Of a stretch of DNA of 64,000 nucleotides, positions 11,125 through 22,500 are shown in pieces. A program made the position numbers and the translations under genes. Within the stretch, counting starts at the first letter, position 1. Each line of letters starts with the position of its first letter. The notes under the pieces are model-generated. The model did no database searches. It saw nothing but the letters and a program-made list of their open reading frames with translations, and had not been told where the DNA came from. Source of the DNA: Akebia trifoliata (Eukaryota > Streptophyta > Magnoliopsida > Ranunculales > Lardizabalaceae); assembly GCA_017979445.1 (NCBI GenBank), contig CM030713.1:28873934-28937933 (forward strand), read 5' to 3'.

Positions 11125-13838
11125 ACTCATTCGAAAAATAACTAAACATATAAAGGTATTAGCAAGGTAAAAATAATGAATATATAGGCTAGCCTTTGAT
11201 AACCAACATTAGGAGACAAAATTTATCTTCTATGACTTAAAAGTTTTAGATTCTACTAATTTTTTGTGAGGAAGATCTCTGTCATGCCCTCGATTAGGAT
11301 CTATATTTTTTCGAATCTCGATGATATAGTAAAAAATAATAAAAATATCAAAATCTTCCAATCTTCAAAACTTATAAACACGATGTGAATTTCTTCCAAA
11401 TAATTTCGATAGAATTTCACTTAAAAATTAGACTTATGAAAAATTTTCATTTGAAAAGAAATATCTGTATAATTAAAATTCATATATCCAACTGTATTCC
11501 ACTATATCATAACAAATATATATTATTACAAAAATAATAATAATAATAATTACAACTCAAAAGTGTACATAGATCAACTACACATCTCATATCAATCAAT
11601 AGATATTCACGTCATAAATATTAACTCTCACTCTCTAGACATATACATATAAATAGACATAATATACATGATTCAAATATATACAAAGAAGTTCAAAACT
11701 ACACAAAATAGTTTCACTAAACTCTCATCTCAGTTCACATTTAATAGAAATAATATTTATCATCCTGATCCTACGATTCTTCTATATAATATTCCCTATC
11801 AAAAATAGACATTTTGATAGTTGAGACATTTGAAATATTTTATTGGTAGATTGAGTAAAAGAAAAATTACTCAATAGTAAACTCATATTTTAAATTAATA
11901 GTCATAATATGAATGGATAAACAAGCTAATTTATTATAAATAATATAAATTATTAAATAAGTAAACAAAAATGAATAACATTCAAAATAGACTAATCTTT
12001 AATAAAACAGTAATGAAATATTTCCATCCCATAATAAAATAAAATAAACATAAACATGTTATAAGAATATCAATCCTGATGGTGTATTTGAGAATAATGA
12101 CGAAGTACACGACTGGTGATGTAAAACTCAACATTAATTCTTGATTTTATGATCGATCTGGTAATTTATCATAATTGATTGATCGTGTTTTCTGACTCAG
12201 GTTGACCATTGATCCCTAATGAAGATCAATCGTTTGACAACTATAGACTGTAAATAATTATTTGACAAATTAACTTTATTATACCTTTGTGCTATGTATG
12301 TGTCCAATTGATCTAGTCATTTACAAATCATTTTACAATATAATTTGTTATTTTTTAATAAAGAAAAGATAAGAATTTTTCGAATAGTAGGTACAATGAT
12401 ATTCTCATGTAGTATCCAATACTACTGGAGAGAATATCAAATCCCTATTATTCTAAATTAATTGATTGCTTCTAAAAAAAGTTACCAATTAATCTTATAG
12501 GTATTCATTATCCCTTTAATGTATAATAAAAATAATAATTTTATTTCTCAAAATTCATTTGAAATATATTAAAACAAATTTCAAGTGTGATTACATTCTC
12601 AAGTAGTTTAAAATTATAAATATACAATAATATATCGAAAATAGTAAATCATAAAATAGTAAACATGCAGGTATACCGTTCTACGATTATCATCCTAATT
12701 GTATCTCATGCTCTATTAAACAATATTTAAAAATATTAGAAACTTGAAAATTATTCAACACATGCACATATAATCGAGAATCTCATTTTCGATTCTAACT
12801 AATTAAGAATCTCATTCTCAATTCTAAACAATCGAGACTTTCATTATTGATTTCAAATTTAAACTTAAACATTTCATTTTTTAATAGATTATCACCCAAT
12901 GGAAATATACTTTCAAAACATGACGTCTTAACAATTTTTAAAATGAACACTTTACAAAAATTACTATGAAAATCAATTTGTTTTATATTAATTTTCTGGT
13001 TATACTCACCCAAATTCATTTGTTATTATTTCTCAATATTAAAATATTCGAGAAAAGATATAAATAAGTTATTTTACAATTCGATACATAAATTTTAAAT
13101 TTAAATCATAATAAATTTGAAACTAACTATCATAATTGAAATAAAACATATTTCATTGAAAACTATATTACGAATTTAAAAATTATAAATTTTCTACATT
13201 CACAACTGGATTTTATGTGTCCTTATGACATTAAAATGATTTTTCTAACTAATTCAGTAAGTAATTCTACAAAATATTCCAGTGACTAAGTAGATTTCAA
13301 CATCATGCATATTTTATTATTCAGTATCGGATCTTAATTTACATTTAAAATATGTTTAAATCTCGATCGAAGATAATGTACATGAACCCACTATCAAAAC
13401 CCACTCGTCCTTGTTTCTATTTCTTTTTTAACAAGTATGAATGAGTATCAACTTATATTATAATATATAAAAATAATACACTTGGTTATCGAATCTGTTA
13501 ATACAGTTATAAATTATAATATTATATTATTTTATATAATAATATATAATATATAATATAATAATAATTTTATTTATATTAATTACACCTCACCCTTTAA
13601 CTCTTTAATAATTTCAAATCAATTCCTCTTATATAACTAATAACCCTTAAACCCAATTTTTATGATTTTTATTTCAGAGTGGACTGATTTTTGTGATAAT
13701 GATTTTCTTATCATAGAGATCATTCTAAAAAAAAAAACCAGCCCAATTCAATACTTTTAACCCAAATTGAAAAAATTTGTTGGCTCTGTGTAGGCTCCCT
13801 AATATTGGTTACGTGTCGAACAGGCCCCATATATATAT

Positions 13839-14287
13839 AGGACTGGCAATGGATCGGATAACACTCGTCTACCCGACTCATCCAACCCAATTAATCAGAT
13901 GTAAACAAGGTTTTTCTTCTTGATTAAGAATTCAGGTAATATTACCCAAAATTCGCTTACCCAAATGTTTTCTAGGGTCAATTATTAATATACACCATAT
14001 CCTACATTTTTACCCGAAGACAAAATTATAATTTCTTATTTTATAAATAAATATATGTAAATGATTATGATTTTTATTATAGTAAAAAAAATTTAGGCAA
14101 GAGGATAAAAATTTGGGTCACCAGGTAAGAAATTGGGTATGGTTGATACCTAAAACTTGGGTAAGTTTTAGAATTCAGGTATTACCCTAGAATTTGGGTA
14201 AGAAATCGGATATGGGTGTGTGTTTTAATTTGCGCAAGGAGTTGGCAAAGACCTTACTTGACCCACACTCGACCCATTGCCAATCTT
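13839..14287. mobile_element. Possible hAT-like non-autonomous element
   Basis: The ends GGACTGGCAATGGATCGG and CGACCCATTGCCAATC are imperfect inverted repeats with a hAT-style TGGCAATGG motif, and both ends sit beside TATATAT. The interior contains repeated AATTTGGGTAA-type motifs. The element is diverged and no transposase is visible. Confidence 0.45.
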
Positions 14288-15586
14288 GTATATATACACA
14301 CATAAGAGTTTTCCTAAGACATGAGCATCTTCTTTGGGGGTTAAGAGAGAAAAATGACAAAAAAAAAAGTTCAAGAGTTATTAATAAAAATCTTTGAGGT
14401 AAATGGGGTAGAAGAGGAAAAAATAATACATTTAGAGAGATATTATATTAAGAAAGAGGGAGATGAGGAAAGACAATAAAGTATAAAGGGTATAAGAAGA
14501 ATGATAGTAAAACTAGAGGAATATTATTGAAAAGGGGATAAGAGAGGCTAGATGAGCCTTAGCAAGGTTTTTTTTCCTTACTAAGTTAGAAAGACTAGTC
14601 AGACTATATATATCCTCTGACGGATCTAGTAAATTGATGGATTAAAATTTTACATTAGGAATCCTTCTCAAGCTGAGTTGAGGCACCTCAATTGGGAGCT
14701 ATAAAATTATGTGGTACTCCCGTGATAATTATAGCCAAAGTGGTCTTTCTATTGATTTCTATATCCACATATGTATGCCTTACGGTTTGCATGAGACAAT
14801 TTGAGAGAAAAAGTTTCTTAGAAAGATGTTATAGTAATTTTGCAAGTAGAGAAAAATAGGAAGCACGGCACTACCCCTTTAATCATATTGTAATATAGGT
14901 GATTATCTAAGCAAAGTTTTTAAAAGATAAAGATTTATTTTGGATTAAAAGAAAAGCTAAGATGATTTATGTCCAACTAATAGTCTATTGACATCGACTG
15001 AGAATAAATGAGACCGGTGGTTATTGGGACACGTGCACATGGTGCAATAATGCTCCCTGAATTATAGATTAAAAGAAAAATATTCTGTTTCTATCAATTG
15101 CACCCTACACTCCATTCAACATTGTTTCATAAATTATCCATTTTTTTTTTGTTTTGTTATCGAGCTTTGAGGGTATTACAGACTTTATCTTTATGTATCC
15201 CTCGGAAAAAATGTATAATCAACATGACCATTGGGGTGTTAAGGGATTCCCAATTAACATGTATCCCTAGAAAAAAAAAATGTATTTATCCCTAGCAAAT
15301 CAGAACTAATCGTTACAAAATCTCCTCTAATGATTATATTGATAGAGAAAAATCCAAAATAAAGTATAAAATAAGACTTTTCTAACCTCAACCCGTTGAG
15401 GCTCTCCCTCAACATGACCGCAAGGGGTTGAGGAAAAACACAGATTTCCTCAAGGTTAAATTCAATCTTCTAGGGAATTGATATAATTTTTCTCAGGGAT
15501 ATAATTTTCTTGGGAATCCCTACCATCCTAATATTCATGTTGATGGAAAAACTTCAACGCATTGTTATCCAATAAAATAAAATAAA

Positions 15587-15755
15587 AATGCTAAACTGAC
15601 TTCCTACAACACTGTGCTTATGTGCAGTGTTTTAGGAACCATAGATATTTTTCCTTGAGATACTAGTGAAAAACATTTATGGTTCCTACGACACTGCCAT
15701 GTCAGCATAGGGTTGAACACAATGTTGTGGGAAGTTGTTATAGAATGACTTTAGA
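15587..15755. mobile_element. Stem-loop MITE remnant
   Basis: The ends AATGCTAAACTGACTTCCTA and AGAATGACTTTAG are inverted. The centre carries AACCATAGATATTTTTCCTTG followed by GAGATACTAGTG and the inverse GTGAAAAACATTTATGGTTC. This core is shared with several other stem-loop elements in the window. Confidence 0.55.
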
Positions 15756-15899
15756 TAAAAAAATTCTAGTTGTCAAGAATCTAAGTAGCGAATGGTTTTA
15801 AAGTTTTCTTTTAAAGTCATTATTTTCTAACTCCCCTTTGATAAACTCCCCCAAACTCTGCCCATGTGGTTTGTGTATAAAACCATAGATTTCTTTCCT

Positions 15900-16560
15900 C
15901 AGGATACAGAACCGCACATCCCCATGAATATATGCAATTGTGTATATAGCTCAAAACAATTAAGTCTGGTACAAGTATGTTTGTTTTTAGGTATGTTCAA
16001 GGTAATTTGGGTTGGACCTGTAACTTATGTAAGCGCGACCCATTTCTGTAGTGCTTTTAAAAAGAGTTTTATTTTCTTTTGTTGTAACTCCAAGTCTAAG
16101 TCTTTTCTAAATAAGAGAGTAGAGAAAAGAGAAACTCAAGAGAAGAGATGTTAAGAGGTTTTGAAAGATTAAGATCTAGAAGTAGGTGAAACTAAGTGAT
16201 AGTGGTGACTCCTTATATCGATTTACCCCATTTTTTCATAGTGGAATTGAGCTCTAACGCTCATACCTCCGTGGACGTAGCCTTTGGGTGAACCATATAA
16301 AATATCGTGTTATGAGTATATTGTTCTTACTTTTTCTTTATGTGATTGTTTATCTTCTTTGCATTTGTTACTATTAGTTGGGTTATCCTTTATTACTATT
16401 ATCAAACAAGGTCTTGGAAGGTGTTGCATATAAGATGTTCGGTGAAATACCCAGTAAGCATTTGATCAAATTACTAAGGGAACTTCACAAAGGTGTTCAC
16501 ATACACAACAAGAATCTATGGTTCTATCCACAGCCATGTGGGGAGAGTCTGGGGGGAATT
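15900..16560 (+). mobile_element. Probable Ty1/copia LTR-derived fragment
   Basis: The segment near 16245-16300 has the layout typical of plant copia LTRs: a GTGGAATTGAG-like motif, CTCCGTGGACGTAGCC, then GTGAACCAT. A U3/R-like stretch precedes it and T-rich sequence follows. I found no matching second LTR and no gag-pol coding. The limits are approximate and the call rests on motif resemblance only. Confidence 0.4.
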
Positions 16561-17762
16561 TGTCAGTGGGGAAATCAATTTATCATTATTCTTTTTTTAT
16601 TTTTTATCTTTCCTTATTTGTTTCTTTCTTTTGAGTTTTGAGTATCTTTCCTTATTTGTCTCTTTCTTTTGAGTTTTGAGTTGCTAATCCAACTGGTAAG
16701 TTCATGCATCTGCTTCAATGGACGGCTGATATGAATGCCAGGTTCGTCGTGATGGGTCCCCATTGTGAGTGGTCTGAACTATAAAGAATAAAAACACCTT
16801 TCTCATCTAGACACGTCTTTCAATCTGCTAGAAAGTTTGAATGAAAGAAGAAAATAATTGATGGAGAGCTCTTTATTTGTATTCTTTATATATATATATC
16901 ATTTTACCTTTCTCCCCCTTATATTTATTGTAATTAAAAAAGAATACAAAGCAAAGCAAGAATCTAAGCATGACAAGTTTCTTATTCTTTTATAGTCAAA
17001 ATAAACCACCTTTGTAGTCTCTTTGATCATAAATGTGCAAATGAGGTCCTACACTTTTGATGGATATTAACCAATCTTATTGATCGTATCTGTGTGGGGT
17101 TTGGGGGATAAATTGGTAACCCTCAATTCGGTGACATGTGTCACCTATGAATATCGCTTTCGTATTTATCTTTTACGGAATCTGCCATAGATCAATTCCC
17201 CTTTTATTTGGAATAATCTGAGTTTCATGTTACTCCTTCTAAGTTAGGACAGATGGAAAGATTCGAACCTGTGACCTATACAAACCTAATGCTCTAGTAT
17301 CATGTTAACCAACCAACTACTCTAAAAGACCAAATAATATGTTGGAGAAGGGGAGAACTATGAATATAAGAGGGTTACGGGACTTTTCTGGGATATGACA
17401 CACCCAAGAATAGAGGAAAATATACACTAAACAAGTCATGGATGATTGCAATCCTATAAATCTATATAAAGAGAAAAGTAGGCCAAGTAAGTGAAGTTTC
17501 GCAACATAAAATTGTTACCAAACTACTTTTAATGACTTGGGTGTCAGAGTGCTTTTCCAGATACACCGTTATGCTTGGAGAACTTGGAGTGAGGTGAGAT
17601 CAAGATTAACTCAACATTACCAATCTCAAGGCACTTTGCATGTTAAAACCTCTAAAATATAGTCGTTTGATCTATAAACATTATATGCTAGTTTTTAACC
17701 ATTCAAAGGAACTTTCTCGAAAGATCAGACTGAAAACAACTGCTTTGAATTTTGGGTACACT

Positions 17763-17923
17763 AATGCTGGGGTGACATTAGATTTATTCTTACATTTCTG
17801 ATGTTGAGGTGCACATTACTGTAGATGCTGTTTCCTTGAGATTCGAGGAAACAACATCTACGGTTCTGTGCGCACCTCCATGTTAGAAATAAGAATCACA
17901 GTAAATACAATGTCACCCCAGCA
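17763..17923. mobile_element. Near-complete 161-bp foldback MITE
   Basis: The ends AATGCTGGGGTGACATT and AATGTCACCCCAGCAC are near-perfect inverted repeats. The whole element folds on itself: GGTGCACATTACTGTAGATG at the left pairs with the CATCTACGGTTCTGTGCGCAC segment at the right around CCTTGAGATTCGAGG. No coding capacity is seen. It is the shortest and cleanest copy of this family here. Confidence 0.75.
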
Positions 17924-18896
17924 CGACCCTTCTGGGTGTGGGCAAATGGGTTTAAATGGTTGGTTTGGTTAGGGGCCAAAACCCATTATACAACAGTTTA
18001 TCCCATTTTATAACACAAGGAATATTTATAATCATACAATGCATGCTGGGACCAAAATTATATGAGTATTAAACAAGTGTCACCTCCAGATAAATATTAT
18101 TTAATGAGAATTTTATATATGGGTTTGGTTAACTTGTGCCCTAAGGGAAATTTTAAGATGAATTAAATGCACCTTGAAAATAAGTATTTGAGGGTATTTT
18201 TTAAAAGAACTTTTTTAGGGCATTTTATGCACTAAAAAAGTTTCCAAGCTCGAAAACTAGCATCATTATGACCTAACGTCTAGTATTGTTACTTTGAGAT
18301 TATCTCGAAGAAGGAGGAATACAGGTAAGTATTCAAAAATGACGGTTACAATAGGGTGAAAGAATGAAACTCTCCTCCCACACCTCAATACATGACACAT
18401 TAGTCACATAAGAATATAATTTTCACAGTAATGTATTATTTGAATATAGGCGGATTTAGGGATGGCTCTGAATCCAACTTGTGTAAGGGACATCAACCCA
18501 TTTTTTATTCAAATATACTCTAAGGAACCAAATCCGCTAAATTTGAAATCGGATCACTCGGACAAAATTTGACCCATTTTATGCCCTAAGTATGGGGCAG
18601 GATCAACATACAATAATATAACAGCAAGTCGGACCAGGTGGGGCATTGTTAATCATAGCCCAACCCAGATATTCTGACTCTAGCCTACCCATAAAACAAG
18701 CTCAAATTTTTTTTGTTTTATGGGCTGGCCCAGTAGGCTCAATTAACGGCCCAACTTCTATCAGGTGAGCCCCACTAATAAGCCCATTATCTATTGGTTC
18801 TCACTTTCCACGCAAGATGAGTCATCAAGACAAGTGTCGGCAAATGAATGCTGAATCCCATTATGGCATTAGCTAAAGAGTAGAACTACCCTAACT

Positions 18897-19024
18897 AACT
18901 TAGTAAGGAAAAATACCTTACTAAGGTTCATCTACCGTCAAATCAAAACCTCGAGATCCGAAAAAAAAGAGTAATTGTTTCAACGTCAGATGAGCCTTTG
19001 TAAGGCCTTTTTTCCTTAGTAAAC
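18897..19024. mobile_element. Foldback MITE with CTTAGTAAGGAAAAA ends
   Basis: The left arm CTTAGTAAGGAAAAATACC, then TTACTAAGGTTCATCTACCG, is inverted at the right as CAGATGAGCCTTTGTAAGGCC and CTTAGTAAA. CTCGAGATCC is in the centre. A second copy lies at 44854-45020 and a single end near 14550. Confidence 0.65.
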
Positions 19025-19487
19025 TCTAAGAAAAGTGTTTTTGTTATCTAAATAGTGATGCTTTGTGTGCATGAAGACATAAGAAGTTATTTTGGGAAGA
19101 GTTAGATGAGAGGAGCGTTTGTTTTGACTTGCTTTTAGAAATTGATTTCGTGTTCTAGAATCAAAATCAAATTTTACTGGCCATGAATTCAAATTGATAA
19201 TGTCAAATTAGATTTGGCTTACGTCATCAGTTTATAATCTCAAATGAGATTTGGATCAAAACTGGAAGTCTCTAAGAAAAACCCTAAATAATATACGTTT
19301 TATCTCTTGATTCTTAGACCAGAGATTAAGGGTTTTCGATTTATTTGTTTTCTTTTATTTATTGTAGTTCCCCAGTTTCGATGCGGATTTTGGAAATTGG
19401 GAGTCTCGTTGATCAGATGGAAAATTTTCGATTAGTTTTATCGGGGAATTAGCTTTTTCATATGTGAAGAAGAAGCAATTGAGTCAA

Positions 19488-19506
19488 TTAGGGTTAGGGT
19501 TAGGGG
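19488..19506. promoter_or_regulatory. Telo-box-like tract (three TTAGGG units) before the RING gene start codon
   Basis: TTAGGG occurs three times in tandem ending 23 bp before the ATG at 19529, equal to AAACCCTAA on the other strand. Short telomere-type boxes near plant transcription starts are known binding sites for telobox proteins. Function here is not shown. Confidence 0.6.
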
Positions 19507-19528
19507 TTTTTTTTTATTGAAGTCGAGG

Positions 19529-22500
19529 ATGGAGACAACTAGGTCTTCGAGTTCTCCCACAGATGATATTGTAGACTCGACTCCATTGCTCAGGAACTCA
19601 AACGAGAGTCATGAACAAGATCGAAGCCTTAGAATCAGTCCGATACCAAGTTTTCGTGGTGCAGTTAGGTTTTTTGGGAGAGCGAGCAGTATTGGAACGA
19701 TGAGGGATCCCTCGATGCTCGTAAGAGAAACGGCAGCAGAGCAATTGGAAGAGAGGCAGAGCAATTGGGCATATTCGAAACCTATCGTTTTGCTCGATTT
19801 AGTTTGGAATTTGGGGTTTGTAATAGCTGCAATTGTGGTCTTGATTTTGAGCAGAAATGAATCTCCTCCGAAGCCGTTGAGGGTATGGATAGTTGGGTAT
19901 GCTTTGCAATGTCTCTTGCATATGTTCTTAGTGTTGATGGAGTATAGGCGGCGAAGACAACTACAACTACGGCAAGGAATTCAATTGGAGAGTAATAGAA
20001 ATGGGAGTAGTGGGAATTTGAATTCAAATGGTTGGGAGGAGGAGAGGGCCTCTGGTGAGTATCGTGTCGATCAAGCACGGGATGAGGAGAACACTAGGTA
20101 TTCAATTACATTGATTTATTTGATATATTGTGATGTTTATTAATTATAAAGAACCTAAAAAATACACAAAAAGAACTTCGGTGGCAATGATGATGCGGAA
20201 AATTAAGCCTTTATTTCTTGGGGGGTCATAATGTACCATTACACTCTTAGCTGATTTTCGTGGCTGCCGCTTTGTGACAGCTTTTACCCTAGTACCCTTT
20301 TTTTTGGGCCCTAGATACCTAGGTGCTAGTGGTGTAGAAAGTTAAGCCCATGTGTCTTTGAAAAATACTTTCCTTAGTGAGATTCAAATCTTACCATGGA
20401 CTGATTATCTCATTGGCAATACAACACCACACCCTTATAGATTTCATGGAAAAACTCAGATTAAAAAAAAATAAAAATTTGAGCTTCATCGAAGGTATTG
20501 AAAATGAACGGCCACCAAACTCCTAAATTTTAAATTTAAATTCAACAGTGAAATATATATATGGGAAATGTTCAGCACCCTAAGTTTTACCACACACTTT
20601 AACAAACGTTTTTTGTCCTACATGGGTTATAAGTTTTGGAATGGGCTGATTTTTGGTGAGGATGATCTCGATGATTAGAAGATCATCCTCCCCAAAAATC
20701 AGCCCATTCCAAAATGTTTAGCCCCATGTTTACACGTTGAAAAATCGTGGACCGTCCATTTTTTGTAAACCATTTTTGATGGGGTTAGAAGTTTTGGAAT
20801 GAGCTGATTTTTGGTGAGGATGATCTCCTCACCGTAGAGATCATCCTCACCAAAAATCAGCCCATTCCAAAACTTCTAACCCATGTAAGACAAAACACGT
20901 TTGTTAAAGTGTGTGGTAAAGCTTAGGGTGCTGAACGGGACCCTATATATATATATATATATTATATATATATAATTTTCCCAACATGTTTTGTCCTACA
21001 TGGGTTAGAAGTTTTGGAATAGGCTAATTTTTGGTGAGGATGATCTCTATGGTGAGGAGATCATCCTCACCAAAAATCAGCCCATTCCAAAACTTCTATC
21101 CCCATGTTTACAAGTTGAAAAATTGTGGACCGTCCATTTTTTATAAACCATTTGTGATGGGGTTAGAAGTTTTGGAATGGGCTGATTTTTGGTGAGGATG
21201 ATCTCCTCACCAAAAATCAGCCCATTCCAAAACTTCTAACCCATGTAAGACAAAACATGTTGAGCAAATGGTTGGGTGCTGAACATTTCCCATATATATA
21301 TGGGTCAGGTTCCGTGTACACATATATCTACAATGTGTTTTGTCCTATGTGGCTAAAAGTTTCGGATTGAGCTGATTTTTGATGAGGATGATCTCTATGA
21401 TGAGGAGATCATCCTCACCAAAAATCAACTCAATCCGAAACTTTTAACCTCATCAAAAGTGGTTTACAAAAAATGGACGGTCCACGGTTCTTCAACTCAT
21501 AAATACGAGGTTAAAAGTTTTGGATTAAGCTGATTTTTCGTGAGGATGATCTACTCGTCATTGAGATCATCCTCACCAAAAATCAGGTCAATCTGAAACT
21601 TTTAACCCACATAGGACAAAACATGTTGTAGATATATGAGAAGATATGTGTATACACAGATCCTGATCCTATATATATAAGGAAAGCCAAACATTTTTCA
21701 AAATAGGGGTTAGAAGTTTCGGAATGGGTTGATTTTTTGTGAGGATGATCTCTATGGTGAAGAGATCATCCTCACCAAAAACTAGCTCACTCAAAAACTT
21801 TCTACTCTTGTTTAGAAGTTGAAGAATTGTGGACCGTCCGATTTTTATAAATCACTTTTGATGGGGTTAGAAGTTTCGGAATGGGCTGATTTTTGGTGAG
21901 GATGATCTCCTCATCATAGAGATCATCCTCACAAAAAATCAGCCAATTCCGAAACTTCTAACCCGTACATTGAAAAAATGTTAGCACAATGTTTGGCTCT
22001 CTTTAGGGCCTCCGAACATATATATATATATATTATTTTTATTTTTTATTTTTTTTGAATTTTTTTCGAAGTTCTGAAGAAAAAAAAAAAAATTCCTCTA
22101 CATCTTTGTGGCATCGGATCATGTTTTTGGATGCCACAATGTATGTTCATGACTCTTAGTAAGATTTGAGGTCATAACATACCACCACACTCCGCTACTT
22201 ATGTCCACGGTGGCCCACTCAATGATGGCTTTCATTTTGGTACCCTTCTTTTGGGTTGCCAGGTTGTTCCTCCGCTAATGCCCTTGGTCCCCCACTTTGT
22301 GGTGCCTTTCACTCTGGTACCCTTATTTTTGGGCTCTTAGGTAGATCTTTCCCCAAGTTGCTCAAGTTTGAACCCGAGATGTGGTGTTAACTCTGATACC
22401 AAATGATATGACTCCAACCGATGCACAAAAAATACCTGTGTTAGTGGTGGGAAAAGTTACCATTTGATATGATCTCTTTGGGATCATAACAATTTCACTA

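Larger units (their letters stand above)
9991..19528. other. Large AT-rich intergenic region
   Basis: No gene was recognised in 9.5 kb. About 11200-13800 is very AT-rich, with a TA-rich palindromic stretch near 13480-13570. Elements that could be delimited are listed separately (10709, 13839, 15587, 15900, 17763, 18897). A single transposon end related to the 18897 element is at about 14550-14590. A tRNA-like box B lies near 17263 on the minus strand (GGTTCGAATC), in a motif shared with 22361 and 57260. The leader of the membrane RING gene probably begins near 19250-19350. Confidence 0.55.

Noticed and set aside
19517..19528. Extended start of the membrane RING gene
   Set aside because: The codon at 19517 is TTG; ATG at 19529 is the first in-frame ATG.
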